A DNA stretch of 64,000 nucleotides, from assembly GCA_003254905.1 (NCBI GenBank), contig QANU01003176.1, positions 1,096,684 to 1,160,683 of the forward strand, in the 5' to 3' direction. Positions within the stretch are counted from its first letter, which is position 1. The number at the start of each line of letters is the position of its first letter. This DNA comes from Nissolia schottii (Eukaryota > Streptophyta > Magnoliopsida > Fabales > Fabaceae). Positions 46,191-60,784 of the stretch are shown piece by piece. A model generated the notes under the pieces. It saw nothing but the letters and a program-made list of their open reading frames with translations, made no database searches and was not told where the DNA came from. The position numbers and the translations under genes are program-made.

Positions 46191-46350
46191 ACCAACGGGG
46201 ATTGATCCAAGTGGTAAGCGGCTTGGTATTGCTTAAGCAAGGTCTTGTGTACGTAGTTATCCGCTGGGAGACTCATCCACCATAGCCAGGTGTGTGACCC
46301 GGATTAGTCAAGACTAAGCATTAGATACCGGGCAGGCAACCTAAAAAAAA
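46191..46350 (+). mobile_element. tRNA-derived SINE with 17-bp target duplication
   Basis: A 160-bp element has a box A-like TGATCCAAGTGGTAAGCGG at its start, a weak box B-like AGGTCTTGTG and an A-run end. Direct repeats TTAGCTC(T/C)TATGAATTT at 46174-46190 and 46351-46367 match at 16 of 17 positions, which fixes the ends and implies a fairly recent insertion. Confidence 0.85.
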
Positions 46351-46367
46351 TTAGCTCCTATGAATTT

Positions 46368-47160
46368 GATTAGTTAACTTTAATTAGACGTTATAAATTT
46401 GATTAATTAGCACTTTGATCAAAGTTATGAATTTGATTGGTCATTATAGAAGAGTTAAAAATGGGTTGGATAATTGACAGATGTGCAACGTTTTAGGACA
46501 TACCAATTTTAATCTTTGTTATTAGTAGAATTGATGTGATTAATAGAGTGTCACATCAATAATAATACCTTGTGAGTAAAATAAATTCATGTGACTTAGC
46601 TCATCACCGACTATTTAACACAAATTTGGTCCATAATCATGACCCATATACCAAAAAAAAAATAGGTCAAATAATGAATTATGAGTTAAATTTGATCTAA
46701 ATTATAGATTGAATAAATTTATTTTATTCAACAATGAGACAATCACATATTCTCAATAATGACCGAACTAAAATCATATAATATATTATGTTTAATAGAA
46801 ATAAAATAATAAACCGAAACGAAATCTCAAAAGTTCGTAGGACACTTAAACATATATTTAAGCCTTTCGTAAATGTCAACCAACTTTGAAAAAAAAATAC
46901 TAATATGACGTTATATTTGAACTTTTAAGAGAATTTAAAATAAAAAAAAACAAGTAAATGAATATCACACGGATCTTTTATGGACCAAAATAATAGATTA
47001 CTTGGAAAAATGAAATATACTAGCTTTGCATGTCGAATGAATGAGTGAAGACAGCAATAAATAAGTAGCACTTTGCACGGGGTCAACCAAGGAAGGCGGC
47101 AAAAGGTTAGTCTCGTAGTTAATCACAGTTTCAATGGCATTTGATTCCACTCCCCAACTC
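46368..47160. other. Intergenic upstream of the F-box gene
   Basis: AT-rich, no gene. The last few hundred bases probably include distal promoter sequence. Confidence 0.45.
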
Positions 47161-47166
47161 TGCAAC

Positions 47167-47173
47167 TATATAA
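47167..47173 (+). promoter_or_regulatory. TATA box of the F-box gene
   Basis: TATATAA lies about 170 bp upstream of the ATG at 47337, leaving a CT-rich 5' UTR. Confidence 0.6.
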
Positions 47174-47336
47174 GCACCAAATTCTCACTTTCTCTGAGCA
47201 CTAAACAAAAACCAACTGAAACAAATTCAAAATTCTCTCTCCACAGGTTGAATATGGTTGAGTCTCGATTATTATCTTTTTGATTTGCTCATCCTTTCTA
47301 AAGTTTTAGGCGTATTGATTAATTGGAACAAAATAC

Positions 47337-48359
47337 ATGTCTTCCACCTCCGGCGACTCCACGGCGGAGCCATGCGATGGCGCCGCCACAATCTCCGCCG
47401 TCCACCCCGACGTCATCGAGTCCCACATCCTCACGCGCCTGGACGGCCCCTCACTCGCCTCCGCCGCGGCGACGTGCTCCCATCTCCACGCGCTCTCCAC
47501 CCAACAGAGCCTCTGGTCACGCGCCTGCCAATCCACGTGGCCCTCCACGAACACGCAACGCGTCCGCCACGTCATCTCCGAATTCCCAAACGGCTCCCGC
47601 TCTTTCTTCTCCGACTCCTTCACCGCTTCCCGCCCTCCCGTAGCCGTCACAACAAACTCCCCGAAAAATCAGGGAGTTATAACTACCCAACTAATCTCAG
47701 CCGTTGATCTCTTCCACGGCGACGATCTCGTCTTATCGAAGGTCGTTGAGACCGAAACCGAGACCGGGTGGTTCCGGTGCTCGCCGTTTCGGGTCGACTT
47801 GCTCGACCCGAAGGAAACGGTTCGGACCCCGGTCAATTACCCGGTCGGGGATGACACGTGTCGGGATCTAGTTGAAAGACTGAGGCTGAGCTGGATCATG
47901 ATCGACCCCGCGGCGAGGCGGGCGGTGAACGTGGCGAGCCGGCGGGCGGTGTCGGTGCGGCGGCACTGGCTGACCGGGGAGGTGGAGGCGAGGTTTTCCA
48001 CGGTGGTTTCCGGCGGCGAGAGGGGGACGGCGGCGGAAGCAGCGGTGTTCAGCGTGGTGGTCACGTGGGGAGGGGAGATGCACGTGAGGGAGGTGAGCCT
48101 GCAGGTGGAGGACATGGACGGGATGCACTTGAACGGGAGGGACAGTTTGGTAATTTTGAAGAGGGCGTTGGAGGGTAAAAGGGTAAAAGCAGAAGTTGAG
48201 GAGGAAGAGGAACGGTACGAAGAGTTCGTGAAGAGGAAAGAAGAGAGAAAGGAAAGGAAAGCGAGGGCTGAAGGGAGGTTGGATACGCTTTGCGTGGGTC
48301 TAGCTGCGTTGTCGTTTGCGGGGCTTTTTGGTCTTTTCGTCTACTGCGGATGGAGCTAG
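47337..48359 (+). CDS. F-box protein with C-terminal membrane segment (At2g27310-like)
   Basis: A single 340-residue frame. Residues ~20-65 form an F-box (VHPDVIESHILTRLDGPSLA, SAAATCSHLH, SLWSRAC), the motif that binds SKP1 in SCF ubiquitin ligases. The middle (~120-275) is a conserved plant-specific region with WFRCSPFRVDLLD and DLVERLRLSWIMIDP. A highly charged Glu/Lys/Arg stretch (~280-315) likely forms a helix. It ends in a hydrophobic segment, LCVGLAALSFAGLFGLFVYC, suggesting tail anchoring. The layout recalls Arabidopsis At2g27310/At2g36090-type F-box proteins (from memory). The gene is GC-rich and intronless. An upstream ATG at 47258 lies in another frame. The substrate is unknown. 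Confidence 0.9.
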   Translation: MSSTSGDSTAEPCDGAATISAVHPDVIESHILTRLDGPSLASAAATCSHLHALSTQQSLWSRACQSTWPSTNTQRVRHVISEFPNGSRSFFSDSFTASRPPVAVTTNSPKNQGVITTQLISAVDLFHGDDLVLSKVVETETETGWFRCSPFRVDLLDPKETVRTPVNYPVGDDTCRDLVERLRLSWIMIDPAARRAVNVASRRAVSVRRHWLTGEVEARFSTVVSGGERGTAAEAAVFSVVVTWGGEMHVREVSLQVEDMDGMHLNGRDSLVILKRALEGKRVKAEVEEEEERYEEFVKRKEERKERKARAEGRLDTLCVGLAALSFAGLFGLFVYCGWS

Positions 48360-50289
48360 AGTGACACCAATTGACGAAACGAATCACACTCTTGTCGTTT
48401 CGCACATTTTTATTAACCCCTCAATGTTGGTGGTTTCATATGCATACGCAGAAAAAAGAATGGTTCGAAAATGAAACGAATCTATTTATGTGAAATGAAA
48501 GATACATTTTATGGATTTGACAAAGGCGAGTTGTTGTAATACTGAATTATTAAATAACTATCTTATTATATGTAATCTGTGCATGTGCTTATTAGTTAAT
48601 TAATTAATTATATAATGGTGTTTCTGTGAGGAGTCTGTCCACATTTTGTCTGCAAAAATATCATTTCTCATATTTGAGCAAATGGCTCCTCAAAGTCCAC
48701 TTGAAAGAATTACTTTTGAAGTAAACTTTACTTCGTGTGTGTTTGACCTGGTTGAAGGAAAATGTGTTTAATTTAATAATAGTCTTATTTCTGAGATATT
48801 TCGTAGTGTAGAACTGGTATAATTTGATATTATTTGGTTTGGTATAATTTGATATTAGGATTTGGTTTGGGAGATAGATATCAATTTGTATTGCAGCACG
48901 AGCTCTATTTCTTTCTGAAAATCTTGTTTATATTCGATTCCATTAAAAGAATATTGTTGTTCTATTACACGTGACATGTCTGTGTGCCACCGGACATTGT
49001 CATTATATGTGATTCAAATTATGAAGTTTTGATTTACATTTGTATAGGATGTTTGAATTTAAACTGTTTTTGGTTTAAGTTAATTGTAATTACCAACAAT
49101 AACTTGTGATTCGTGAAAGTATCAAAGATAATTGAACTAACATGAAATCATCATGGTCTAGACTCTAGAGACTTGAGGTCTAGTTAGTATCTGCTTATGG
49201 GTAAATTAAGAGAGGAGCAATGTTAATTGAGATCATGGATTTAATGATAGATGAGGAGGTACTTGGTGGAGGCAACGATGTGGAGTCTTAACGTTAAGTT
49301 TTTCTATTGGGGGGTGGCAAGGTTACTTGAAAAGATATTGCAATGCTTAAGTATAAATGTTACAAGTGTTTTTAATTTGAACCTATGATACCTTATGTAG
49401 TTAATAGACATGTGCTTATATAGATTAGTGTGAGAAGATAAACTTATTTATTTGAATATTAGTTTCTCATATTTCGTGATGAGGTCATTATCATGAATCT
49501 AGAATTCTCTAAGGTGGTTTTTTTGCTAATTAGTGCAATGACATATTGAGCTAATGAGATCGATGTGGGATAGGACCCAAGGTCGTGACTCACTTGGTCC
49601 CCATTAAAACCTTAGGTGTGAGGTGGGTCTTAAAATGTTAGACTTTAAGAGATTAGATTTTTGGGATTAGACTTTAACAGATTGTACTTCGTAAATTGAC
49701 TTAAACATTTAGCTCACACCAATATTCTTTTTATTTGATTTTGGTCTATATTTCATGTTTACTTGATAAATATGCATTTCGCTGGCTCAAAATCATAGAA
49801 ATTATTTGAATGCTTGAAACTTTGAAAGCCTATAGTAAAGAGAAGATGAGAAATTGAGAAAATACTCCTCTTCCTTCTAGATGAAAATGCAGAGCGGATG
49901 ATGGTTATTGAAGATTCTCTTCCTTTCATTGATTTATTGCCATTGTAAAGCACATAGTTTGTACGATATAGATAAGATTCATTTGTGAAAATTTTGGTAT
50001 AGACTGCCCATCCATGAGGTTTCTTGTACGAGTATATATATGAGACCATTACTATAATAAAATTATTATTTGAACCACTTTAAAAATGTAAATATTTTAT
50101 GACTCGGCTCAAAACATTTCATAAGACCTCAAAGTGCTCCATAGAATATTGTGATAAGACACCTTTTAAGATTCAAATAGAACTACTCTTACTATTATCC
50201 TACTCTCATATAAGTAGTTTGACTTTTGCGCCCTTATGAATGCAATTTTTGACCAAAAAAAATAGAACTACTCTTGCTATAATATGAAA
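48360..50289. other. Intergenic, no gene seen
   Basis: 3' UTR of the F-box gene followed by AT-rich DNA. A GATGTGGGATAGGACCCAAG segment near 49563 may belong to a dispersed repeat. No coding sequence was recognised. Confidence 0.5.
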
Positions 50290-51050
50290 AATACTTTATG
50301 TATAGCACTTTTCTATTACTAATCTTGTCACCACATCAAATGCATATTTTTTTCTCTCTTCTCATCCACTCTCCCTCACACACTCACCCACTCTCATCCT
50401 CTTCTTCTTATCCTGTTTTCCCTCCTTTTCTCCCCTCAAGCATCTTATTTATTTCTTACTCTTTTTTTTTTTTTCCTTCTCTTCTCCCATCACTCACCCT
50501 TCTATTTTTTCTTTCTCCCCCCTTTTTATTTTCATTTATCACAAGCGTTTGTTTTTCTTTTATTTTTTCAATTTTTCTTGTTCATTTTTATTCATTTGAA
50601 CTTTTCTTCATTTTTTTTTTTGTTTTTAGTTGTTCAAAAGTTTGTGCATAGTTATTCAAAAGTTTGTGTATGTGAGCGCCAATGTTTTCTTTTTCATTGT
50701 CGTTTTCATATCCATCATAGTATTTGTTTTCGGTTGTTAAAATGTTTATGCATATGTATATAAAAGTCTGTGCACATCAACACCAAACCTTTCTTCTTTG
50801 TCTTTGTGCATCTCTTTAAAATGTTTGTACATGGTAACGAGTGCGTCCATACGCTTAGAGTGTGACTGGGGAGCAGGAGAAATATGTGGCAGTTACTTTT
50901 CGTTATTTAATATGTTGCAAATTCGATCTGATTTAGTTCCGTATGTGAAAAATGTTTGTGTATGTATGTAAAAAAAATGTGCGCATATGTGTGTAAAAGT
51001 TTATGCATTCAGTATCACTATGTATACTATACGTATATCATACGGTGATA
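50290..51050 (+). repeat. GTTTGTGCAT-rich repeat element, copy 2
   Basis: A pyrimidine-rich block (50340-50560) is followed by AAAAGTTTGTGCAT-like words at about 50637, 50655, 50740, 50766 and 50990. A unique segment at 50840-51020 is homologous, inverted, to 44870-45020. Open frames over the CT-rich part are low complexity and not called. Confidence 0.65.
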
Positions 51051-51560
51051 GCAAAATCAATATACATCTAGCATTACCGCTCCAACATATTCTTCATTTT
51101 CACCTTTAGTTTCCTTCAAGATATCTTTTTTCTGGAGTAAATTGGCAACATAATGAGTAAAGAGGGTGATCATAGTGGTGTTTATATAAAATTTACAAAT
51201 GCGTGATATATCAACACATGGAACATGCTTTTGAGTACACCTTTTTACTATATGTTTCAAGATATCTCTAGATATAGAAGAATTACTTACGTAAGAAGAA
51301 AACTTTTCATTTTTTTAGAAATAAAGAATTAATTTACAATTGAGTTAATTCTTGATCTATTGCTCAAATGTAGTTGGTTTAGTGAAAGTGATACACACAC
51401 TAAAGTAGCCCACATACCAGCAACGAAATTCGAACTAGTGTGTGATTTTGGGATACGAATTCGTTCTTTACTAACTATGTCAACCATCCTTTAATAGTAA
51501 AGAATTTGAATTCTAAAATAGCAAATTTGATGAACATTAATTCTTTGCACCAACAAATTG
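51051..51560. other. Intergenic, no gene seen
   Basis: AT-rich sequence upstream of the RPS2 promoter. No feature was recognised. Confidence 0.5.
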
Positions 51561-51666
51561 TTAACCCACGTTGAGGTACCTACGGGGGCTGAGGCCCAAA
51601 GAGAAGAAAAACAACCGCCTGGGCATAGAGGGCAGACTATTAACCGTAAGTTAGTTCTCCAAAGAA

Positions 51667-51770
51667 TGGGCCAGCCCGGCCCATTTCACCCATAAGACCC
51701 TAATATCCCACGTATATAAAACCTCCAAACCCTACCTTCATCCATTGCCGCAAGCACAAACCAAACCCTA
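51667..51770 (+). promoter_or_regulatory. RPS2 promoter: site II motifs, TATA box and telo-boxes
   Basis: TGGGCC (51667-51672) and GGCCCA (51678-51683) are site II-type motifs bound by TCP factors. TATATAAA is at 51713-51720. Telo-boxes AAACCCTA are at 51727-51734 and 51763-51770. This combination is typical of plant ribosomal protein and other growth-linked genes. Confidence 0.85.
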
Positions 51771-51826
51771 CAACACTCTTCGAAGCGCAGCCAAACCCTT
51801 CTCATCTCATTTCCCCTTATTCAACC

Positions 51827-54199
<2,373 letters not shown>

Positions 54200-54879
54200 G
54201 CTCGGTTTTTTAGTTTTGTTGTTTACCTTGATGACTGTTCTTTGAGCTAGTCATTAGTACTTTATATGTTTTGCTGCTTATGTAATTTTTTTTTTCCGTT
54301 TGGAGTTGTCGAAAGATTTATGTCTCCATGGATTTTGTTATGAAGTTTTGTTGATTTGATATTCAGACACTCAATTTTTTTTTACTTCAAGCATTTGGCA
54401 GTGAATCAATACGATCCATACTATATCGAGAGAATTACAGCTGCTTTGAAACTTATATCTCTTTTAAAAAAAATTTAACATAATTTTCATATTAATCCTT
54501 ATCCAACAATAAAATGAGTGTTTTGGTAATGTTACTTGGCCTTGTGTTTTGTTAATGTTACTTGGACTTGTTTGGATAAGTGAGAGCCATGTTTAGGGTG
54601 GACGAGTAATTTTTTGAATTGCGTTAGTCTGGTTTGCTTGGCTAATTCAGCTGTCTCCTTCCTTCTGGTTGTGTAATCTGTTTGGGTTTCCCAGTGTGTG
54701 TACTAATTGATGTTGCAGCTATTTATCTTGAATTACAAATGAGCCTTGTGAATTGGAATGTGCTTATAACTTGTAGCCATTTGGGGGTTATTTTTTGGGT
54801 GGGGGGTGGGGGTGTTGATACTAGAATGCTTAGTATTTTGCTTTGTTGGGAAGACGTGTGTGAAATCTCTTGACCCATT
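54200..54879. other. RPS2 3' region and intergenic DNA
   Basis: 3' UTR of RPS2 and AT-rich DNA. A G-rich run lies near 54798-54815. No gene was recognised. The LINE remnant may start somewhat before 54880. Confidence 0.45.
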
Positions 54880-55735
54880 CTTCGAAACCTTTTGTTACTG
54901 GCGTTGCTTGGTAAGTATGGGAGGTTTGGTTGAGCTCATGGGGCTTAAGCGGACCAACTTCCTTTTGTTCATAAATTTGATATTGATCTCCATGCGAGGG
55001 ATATTTGAGATTCAAATGACTTAATCTTCATCTTTTAGCAACTACAATTCCTCTAGATATTGCTTCTCATCTTCGTCAGCAACTGTGCATGGTTGGACGT
55101 GGGATGCTCAAGTGAATGATAGCTATTCCACAAAGTCTGCTTATGAAAATTAATGTTTTTATCTGGCTTTGTTTACTAGAGACCGATCCTACTAATCTTG
55201 AGGCACAAATGTGCTCGTTGTAACATCCATGATGATGACGGGTCTCATTGTCTAAGTTGCCGCTCTTCCATTCAGCTACAAAGCACTGGGGATGAGTTTC
55301 AATTGGACCTCTCATCCTAGTTTACGAACGTGCATTACAATGTTTCTTAGATGTAGATTATAGTGTTTCTTTGAGTTTAGCTCTCGCAGGCTTTGGTGCC
55401 ATTGTCTGTGTCTCCTTGAAAAGCAAGTTCTTATCTCTGTTGTGACCCTTGTCAAGCACGTGGCTTTACGCTTGCATGGGGGCAAAGGTTTCAGGAAGGT
55501 TCCTTAAAGCGGTGGAGTTTGTGATGATCTATCATCATCTCAAGTCTCCTTTACTTGCATTCGCGGTGCGAGATATTTAAATTCTTCTCAATTGTGATGG
55601 GGTCGTCTCCATTGCTCTTATACTTGGGACAATGAATTGGGGTGCTGACCAATTAGCTAAAATGGTTGCGACAGGAGGTGTTGTTCAGTGGGTTTATTCC
55701 CATCAAGAGTTGCTTAGCCTATTACAATGATGTGT
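54880..55735 (+). mobile_element. LINE (L1-type) remnant: zf-RVT and RNase H-like parts
   Basis: The + strand has pieces in several frames: TVHGWTWDAQ...SYSTKSAYEN, resembling the W-rich FSVKSAY motif of the zf-RVT region; NVFIWLC; and near the end NWGADQLAKMVATGG, like the RNase H tail of plant L1 elements. Stops interrupt all frames. It is 5'-truncated and dead. Its ends and target duplication were not resolved. Confidence 0.6.
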
Positions 55736-56530
55736 CATAGGCTATGTTTTTAGCCCATGTTTTTTAGTTTCTTATCTTCACTTGCCAGAACAAGTCCTTA
55801 TCTAACATTCCTCATCATATAATTGGAATTTTGCTCCTCAATTTCCATATCTTTTGGATTGATTTTACCGATCATTGTCATCATTATATGTACATCTTAT
55901 ATATGATACGTACCATAATACACACACAACATTAACATATTCTCAGTTTAATACTTTATAACAAGAGGGTGTTGGTTGTCTCCAAAACTTAATTGTACAA
56001 ACATCTTTTCTGCAAATGATGTGAAAGACTATGTTCAAATAATATACTACTTCTTTGTGATTTTGTCACAGAGCATGTATAAAGTTTGACTTTGCTAATA
56101 CTTATAAGGCAAATTAGATGAGCGATAAACAGGTAAGTCTCTAATAAAGATGAGGATACATGTTTGATTTTTGAGACGTGCATTGGGAGGGAGAATAATA
56201 TTTAATGCTCTATCTCTTAAAATTGTGAGTAATGTTTTTCACAATTTTGTTTATATAGATTTTTGAAAAAATGGTAAACAAGCTAGAAATGAGAAAAGTA
56301 GAAGAGAGGCACTGGAAATTAAAAACAATTACGTAATTTCCACCGAAACACCAGTTCAAATTAATACAAGTTACTCAATTTTGACTCTTCATGAAAGGAA
56401 AAGCATCTACCCTAGGAATATTAAGACTTGTGGAAAACAGACAAACCAAACATAACAAGAATACATTTAGGTAACTTAATCAGCCCCTTGCATGATTGCA
56501 TGAATGCTAAATTTCCTTTTTCACTTTTTT
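55736..56530. other. Intergenic, 3' side of the first CASP gene
   Basis: AT-rich, no coding sequence. The right part includes the 3' UTR of the CASP gene on the minus strand. Confidence 0.5.
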
Positions 56531-58099
56531 CTAATGCCTCCTAAGAACCACAGCAGACAAAACAACCAACAAAACAAAGATAACAACTGCAACAAAGGAA
56601 GAGACCACTGCACTACTGGTCTGTGCACAGAAATCTGTAAATTGGTTGCAGATGGCAAGCCAATTTGAGTCTTGGTTGCCATTGTGTGCCAAATAAACTA
56701 TGGCTGTAGCTGCAGCAGCACTTGCAGTTGCCAAAGTAAGAAACACCTTCAATGTTTCANGGTCAAACATATTATATGTCTTCTAATAAGAGTTAAACAC
56801 AGCTCCTTTTAATTGACTCTTTGGTATAGGATTACCAAAGGAGATGTCACTTGAACTACTAACTCTTGATAAATTATGCAAATGTTTTACTTGAGCTTTT
56901 TGAGTTTTATATCAAAAATCAATATTTTAATCATTTTTTTTTAAAAGCTGAGAGAAACGCATCTAAATTTCATAGAAAAGCTATTATTTTCTTTGTAATA
57001 AGCTAATCCAAACATGATAAATCTAGTTAGGAATAAGAGATCATGATATAATTACTGTGTCTAGAATGATGAGGACAAGCCTTGGTCCAACTGCATGGGG
57101 GCGTATGATGGATACAATAGAGAAAGGTAGTGATAGGACCAAGTATCCACCCACAAATGCCATTGTAATAACAAAAAACCTGCATTTTTAATTGGTAAGC
57201 ATATTAGATTTCTATTAATACGTGCAAAGAGAGAAGAAATCCTTAAATGCAACCATACAAAAAGGAGAAAAAAAAAGTGATGTTGTGTTCTATTCTCAAC
57301 TCAACGCTTGAATTTTGTGGGTTATACTGTTTTTTTGAAAAATGTTATATAATTTTTTTTAAAAGAAATATTATCAAAATTTGTTTATACAAACCATAGT
57401 GATTTTTTTATATAATAAATGAAGAGAAATTATTGCATGATCATGAAACATCAAGTGAATTACGCTCATTCCAATGATAGAGTCATATTTTAACTTTAAT
57501 TAGTAGTAGAATCCATGCATTTATTTAAAATTTCTCTTTATCATTGGATAGAACACAATCATCTTCGTTCTTTATTACCTCACTTAATCATTTACAGGTC
57601 AATAAACATGTTACATCGTTATTTCTAGCAACTAAATTCTAGCAAAACTTCTGAATTTCTAGCTTTGTTCTTTCCACTTTCAATGCATTCTTAGTGCAAT
57701 AAATGAAGCATTTACTAATAAATAAAATAGAGCATTACTTTTTTGTTTTGTTTAGGAGCACATAGTAATTTCTTATGCAAAAAAATGTGTGTTTTTCTGG
57801 AACCAAATAGAAAAAATGGTAGAGATTTGAAGAGTCACATACTGGAAAGCAGAGAAGCTATCATAGGCGGCTTCAAACTGAAGGAACTGAGTGAAGAAAG
57901 GAAGAGTCTGATCACTGGTTGCCATGGTGGCAGCAGCGCCAAGAGCAGCAGCTATGGCACCTAACCTTAGAATGAAATCCATTATGGCCACCCCTTTCTT
58001 CCACCCTCCTGGCCTCTGGGGCCCACCTAGCTTTATAACCTCTTTCCCTTTGTTAGCAACATTGGTTGATGACTCTGGCACATCAATTTTGGTTGACAT
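56531..58099 (-). CDS. CASP: Casparian strip membrane protein (CASP), copy A
   Basis: Three exons on the minus strand, 58099-57843, 57179-57056 and 56746-56531, give 198 residues. CASPs are four-helix plasma-membrane proteins that assemble the Casparian strip domain in the root endodermis and recruit lignin-polymerising enzymes. Helices lie at about 37-58, 87-108, 118-144 and 170-193. The first extracellular loop has the CASP signature [18 protein letters not shown]. Helix 1 contains the family Arg (FILRLG), helix 3 the Asp (LIILDT), and loop 2 two Cys (ICNQFTDFC). A single N (56760) lies just upstream of the last acceptor. Its tandem partner at 61572-63143 has the same intron positions and a similar promoter, so the pair arose by duplication. 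Confidence 0.95.
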
Positions 58100-58220
58100 T
58101 TTTCTTGGTTTGATTTGGAACTTAATTGGGAGAAGCTTATGTTAAAAGAATATGTGAAAATGTGTTATATGAATTATATGACTTAATTGAGTGATGGAAC
58201 TATGGCTTGATGGTTGAAGT

Positions 58221-58227
58221 TTATATA
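58221..58227 (-). promoter_or_regulatory. TATA box of CASP copy A
   Basis: TATATAA on the minus strand, about 120 bp upstream of the ATG. The equivalent site in copy B is 63268-63274. Confidence 0.7.
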
Positions 58228-58345
58228 GAGAGTCAATGGTCAACGTTCATATTATGTTTAGCAAGGATATAGAAGGTAAGAGGAGTTGCTGTGAAACCAT
58301 TTCCACTTCAAATTCAACTTTTGATATATAGCAAAGCAAGTAGGC
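58228..58345 (-). promoter_or_regulatory. Promoter block conserved between CASP copies
   Basis: It shares with 63275-63390 the words GAAACCATTTCCACTTCA (58293-58310), TAAGAG(G/A)AGTTG and ATAG(C/T)AAAGCAAG (+ strand) in the same order and spacing. It probably holds endodermis-specific regulatory sites. Confidence 0.55.
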
Positions 58346-60124
58346 TCACTTTTTTAGTAAACAAAATGATAATGGTTGTCAATGTTTATTATATGGGGTT
58401 TTATTAAATCAAATTTGCATGAAGTCAAGCACTGATGCAATAGGCTCTGTCTTTTGTTCTGTTAGCATAAAAATATTTGGTGTTTTAAATGCTGCTATAA
58501 TGGTAAAGTGATGAAACATATCTGATAGTTGTTAAGTAGTACAATTGAAAGTTCAGAATCCAATTACTTTTTGCTATAATTAACAAATCTCTTGTACCCA
58601 AAAGAATAATTAACAAACTCTCTTGTAACCAATCAAACGAAACGTCATAGCCACTATAATTTATTAATCAGTGCAATATTGGAATCTTTGTCAATCCATG
58701 ACTAAGTTTATGTCGTAAAGATATGACACTCAGAAATTAAGGATATCAATTGATGCATTAACTAGATGATAGTGGAGCTTACATTTTTTAGTCAATTTCT
58801 CTTCATTCTTCCTCCTTCAATTGTAGTACGTATAGGGTCTATCGTACTGTAGAGGGTGGAATTTATGTAGACATACACCTATAAGAAAAGATTAAGCTGT
58901 GTGATTCAATTTTTTATTGCAAAATGTTTTTACCTAAAAAACTATGAAACTATTTTTATCATGTACATGAACATTTTAAGTCAATTCTATTGTCTAAACT
59001 ATCAACATTTGAATTAGTTTATTAGATATCGACTATTTTGGTTCAACCCAAATCGACTCTATATGAAATAAATCCCTCACAACTTCAGTTTTCTTTGATT
59101 CACATTAATAATATCCTACTTAAGAAGAATAACTCTCAAATTACTTGAATCAAAGTCTAATCATTGATTTTAGGTCAAATTTTTGTTGGGTGCAATCTTA
59201 ATCTTAAAAAGTTCTTGTATATATAAACTTTGGTAGAAAACTTGCAAACTTTTCTTACTTTCTTTCCCTTAATTCCTTTCCATCCAAGCAAGAGGGAGTT
59301 CATACCACGCGAAGCTTAAGTAATAGCTAGAAGGTTAGAACTTTGCTAAATTTATTTGCCAGAAAAATAATGTGGTATATATGTTGACCGTTCAATGAGT
59401 AAGACTTGGTTTAATAATGTTATCATTCTTCAAAAGCTATTGAGCTCCTTTGACTTTCTAAAAACTGCTCTTGAAAAGTTAGAGTAATATTGTTTGGTAA
59501 AATAGTATAAAAATTGTTCTCAATAAGCAGAAACTATAAGAATGATGTTTGGTAAATATATCATTAAATTGCTCTTAAAATATAAAATGATTATAATTGA
59601 TATAAATTGTAAAAGATCATTTCTATTTTAATGTTTTATTAATTATTAAATGACATAATTGAAATTTTATTAAAGTTCAAGATTATTTGAATCTTTTTAA
59701 ATTTTGGAGAGTTAGGGCTAACTCTAAAAAGCCTCTTGTGAGAGCTCCCAAGAGCACGGTTGACTCTCAAAAGTCAGAAACAAAAACTTTTCAACTTTTC
59801 TATTTACCAAACACTTGAATAGAAACACCTTATCAAAAAGCTTTACCAAACAAGCCTAAGTGGATTATATAAGGATAATAGATCTTTTCATGTCAATTTT
59901 TTACATGAGAAAGTTGTGTTTAATTTTTCACCATCAATTTTTTTAGTGCTTACATAATTATGCTATGTATAAGTCTCACATTCTCAATTACAATGAAAGA
60001 TCAAACATGATACTATCAAGTAAAAAATTGACATGAGAACATCCATTATTATACTGTTTTATTTCATTCAACCATGTATTATCAACTGTCTAATCATTTT
60101 AATTAGTTAAGTAGTGTCTACATT
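58346..60124. other. Intergenic between the CASP copies, no gene seen
   Basis: AT-rich DNA. A TTTGGTAAA...ACCAAACA pairing between about 59490 and 59850 may mark a small MITE-like repeat. No coding sequence was recognised. Confidence 0.4.
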
Positions 60125-60129
60125 ACAAT

Positions 60130-60520
60130 AAGGGGTGTACAACGGGTTGGAGTGACCTGCCAACCCGCCGACCCAACTCAACCCGACTCCCTTTGGGTTG
60201 GGTCGGTGGGTCACATTGCCTAACCCATCACTTATGTAGGGTTAGGTGTCGAATTATGAGACTCGACCCAACCCACCAACCCGCTATTTTATTATATTAT
60301 TTAATTATTATTATTATTATTTTATATATATTAAAAAAAACATATTTTTTCTTTTTGTTATTAGATTTATTTTCTTTTTAGGCCTAAGACCATTTTATGC
60401 ATTAAAAAATTATATTTTTATTATAAAAGAAAAAAAAAATTGCGGGTCACCCGCCAACCCACCTAACCAGATCCATCTTAGGTGAGTCATGGGTTTGGTG
60501 GGTGCCTAATAAAAAAAAAT
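60130..60520. mobile_element. hAT-like MITE fragment with GGGTTGGG/CCAACCC words
   Basis: It starts AAGGGGTGTACAACGGGTTG, the kind of end seen in the hAT-type MITE at 9805. The interior has paired AACCCGCC...GGGTTGG segments around an AT-rich core. A matching right terminus and target duplication were not found, so it is probably incomplete. Confidence 0.45.
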
Positions 60521-60784
60521 GTGAAAATGACTTGACCTATTCAGCTCTCACTATTCTAATTCACTCACCATAATTAACAGTAACAAGAGAAAACAGAACT
60601 GGAAAGCAGAAAACAACTCTCATTGGTTGCTTCTTTTGTATGCTATCCCATCTTCAGGTTTGTTATTTGGAGAGTTCTAAGTTTGTCTAAGTTGATTTAA
60701 CTATAAGGGGCGAACAAGAGGACAATGATGATGATGACAAAGATGGTAGGTTGTGACTAGTAAAAAGGTCATTATATCTAATTT

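Noticed and set aside
46191-46350. Possible tRNA gene
   Set aside because: Box A is tRNA-like, but no cloverleaf or proper box B follows; the A-run end and 17-bp duplications show a SINE.
47258-47707. 149-codon frame overlapping the F-box gene start, plus antisense frames there
   Set aside because: They are shadows in GC-rich coding sequence; only the 47337 frame shows an F-box and a full-length conserved protein.
50298-50651. 117-codon Ser/Phe/Pro-rich frame
   Set aside because: It lies over a pyrimidine-rich tract of a repeat element; low complexity and no family resemblance.
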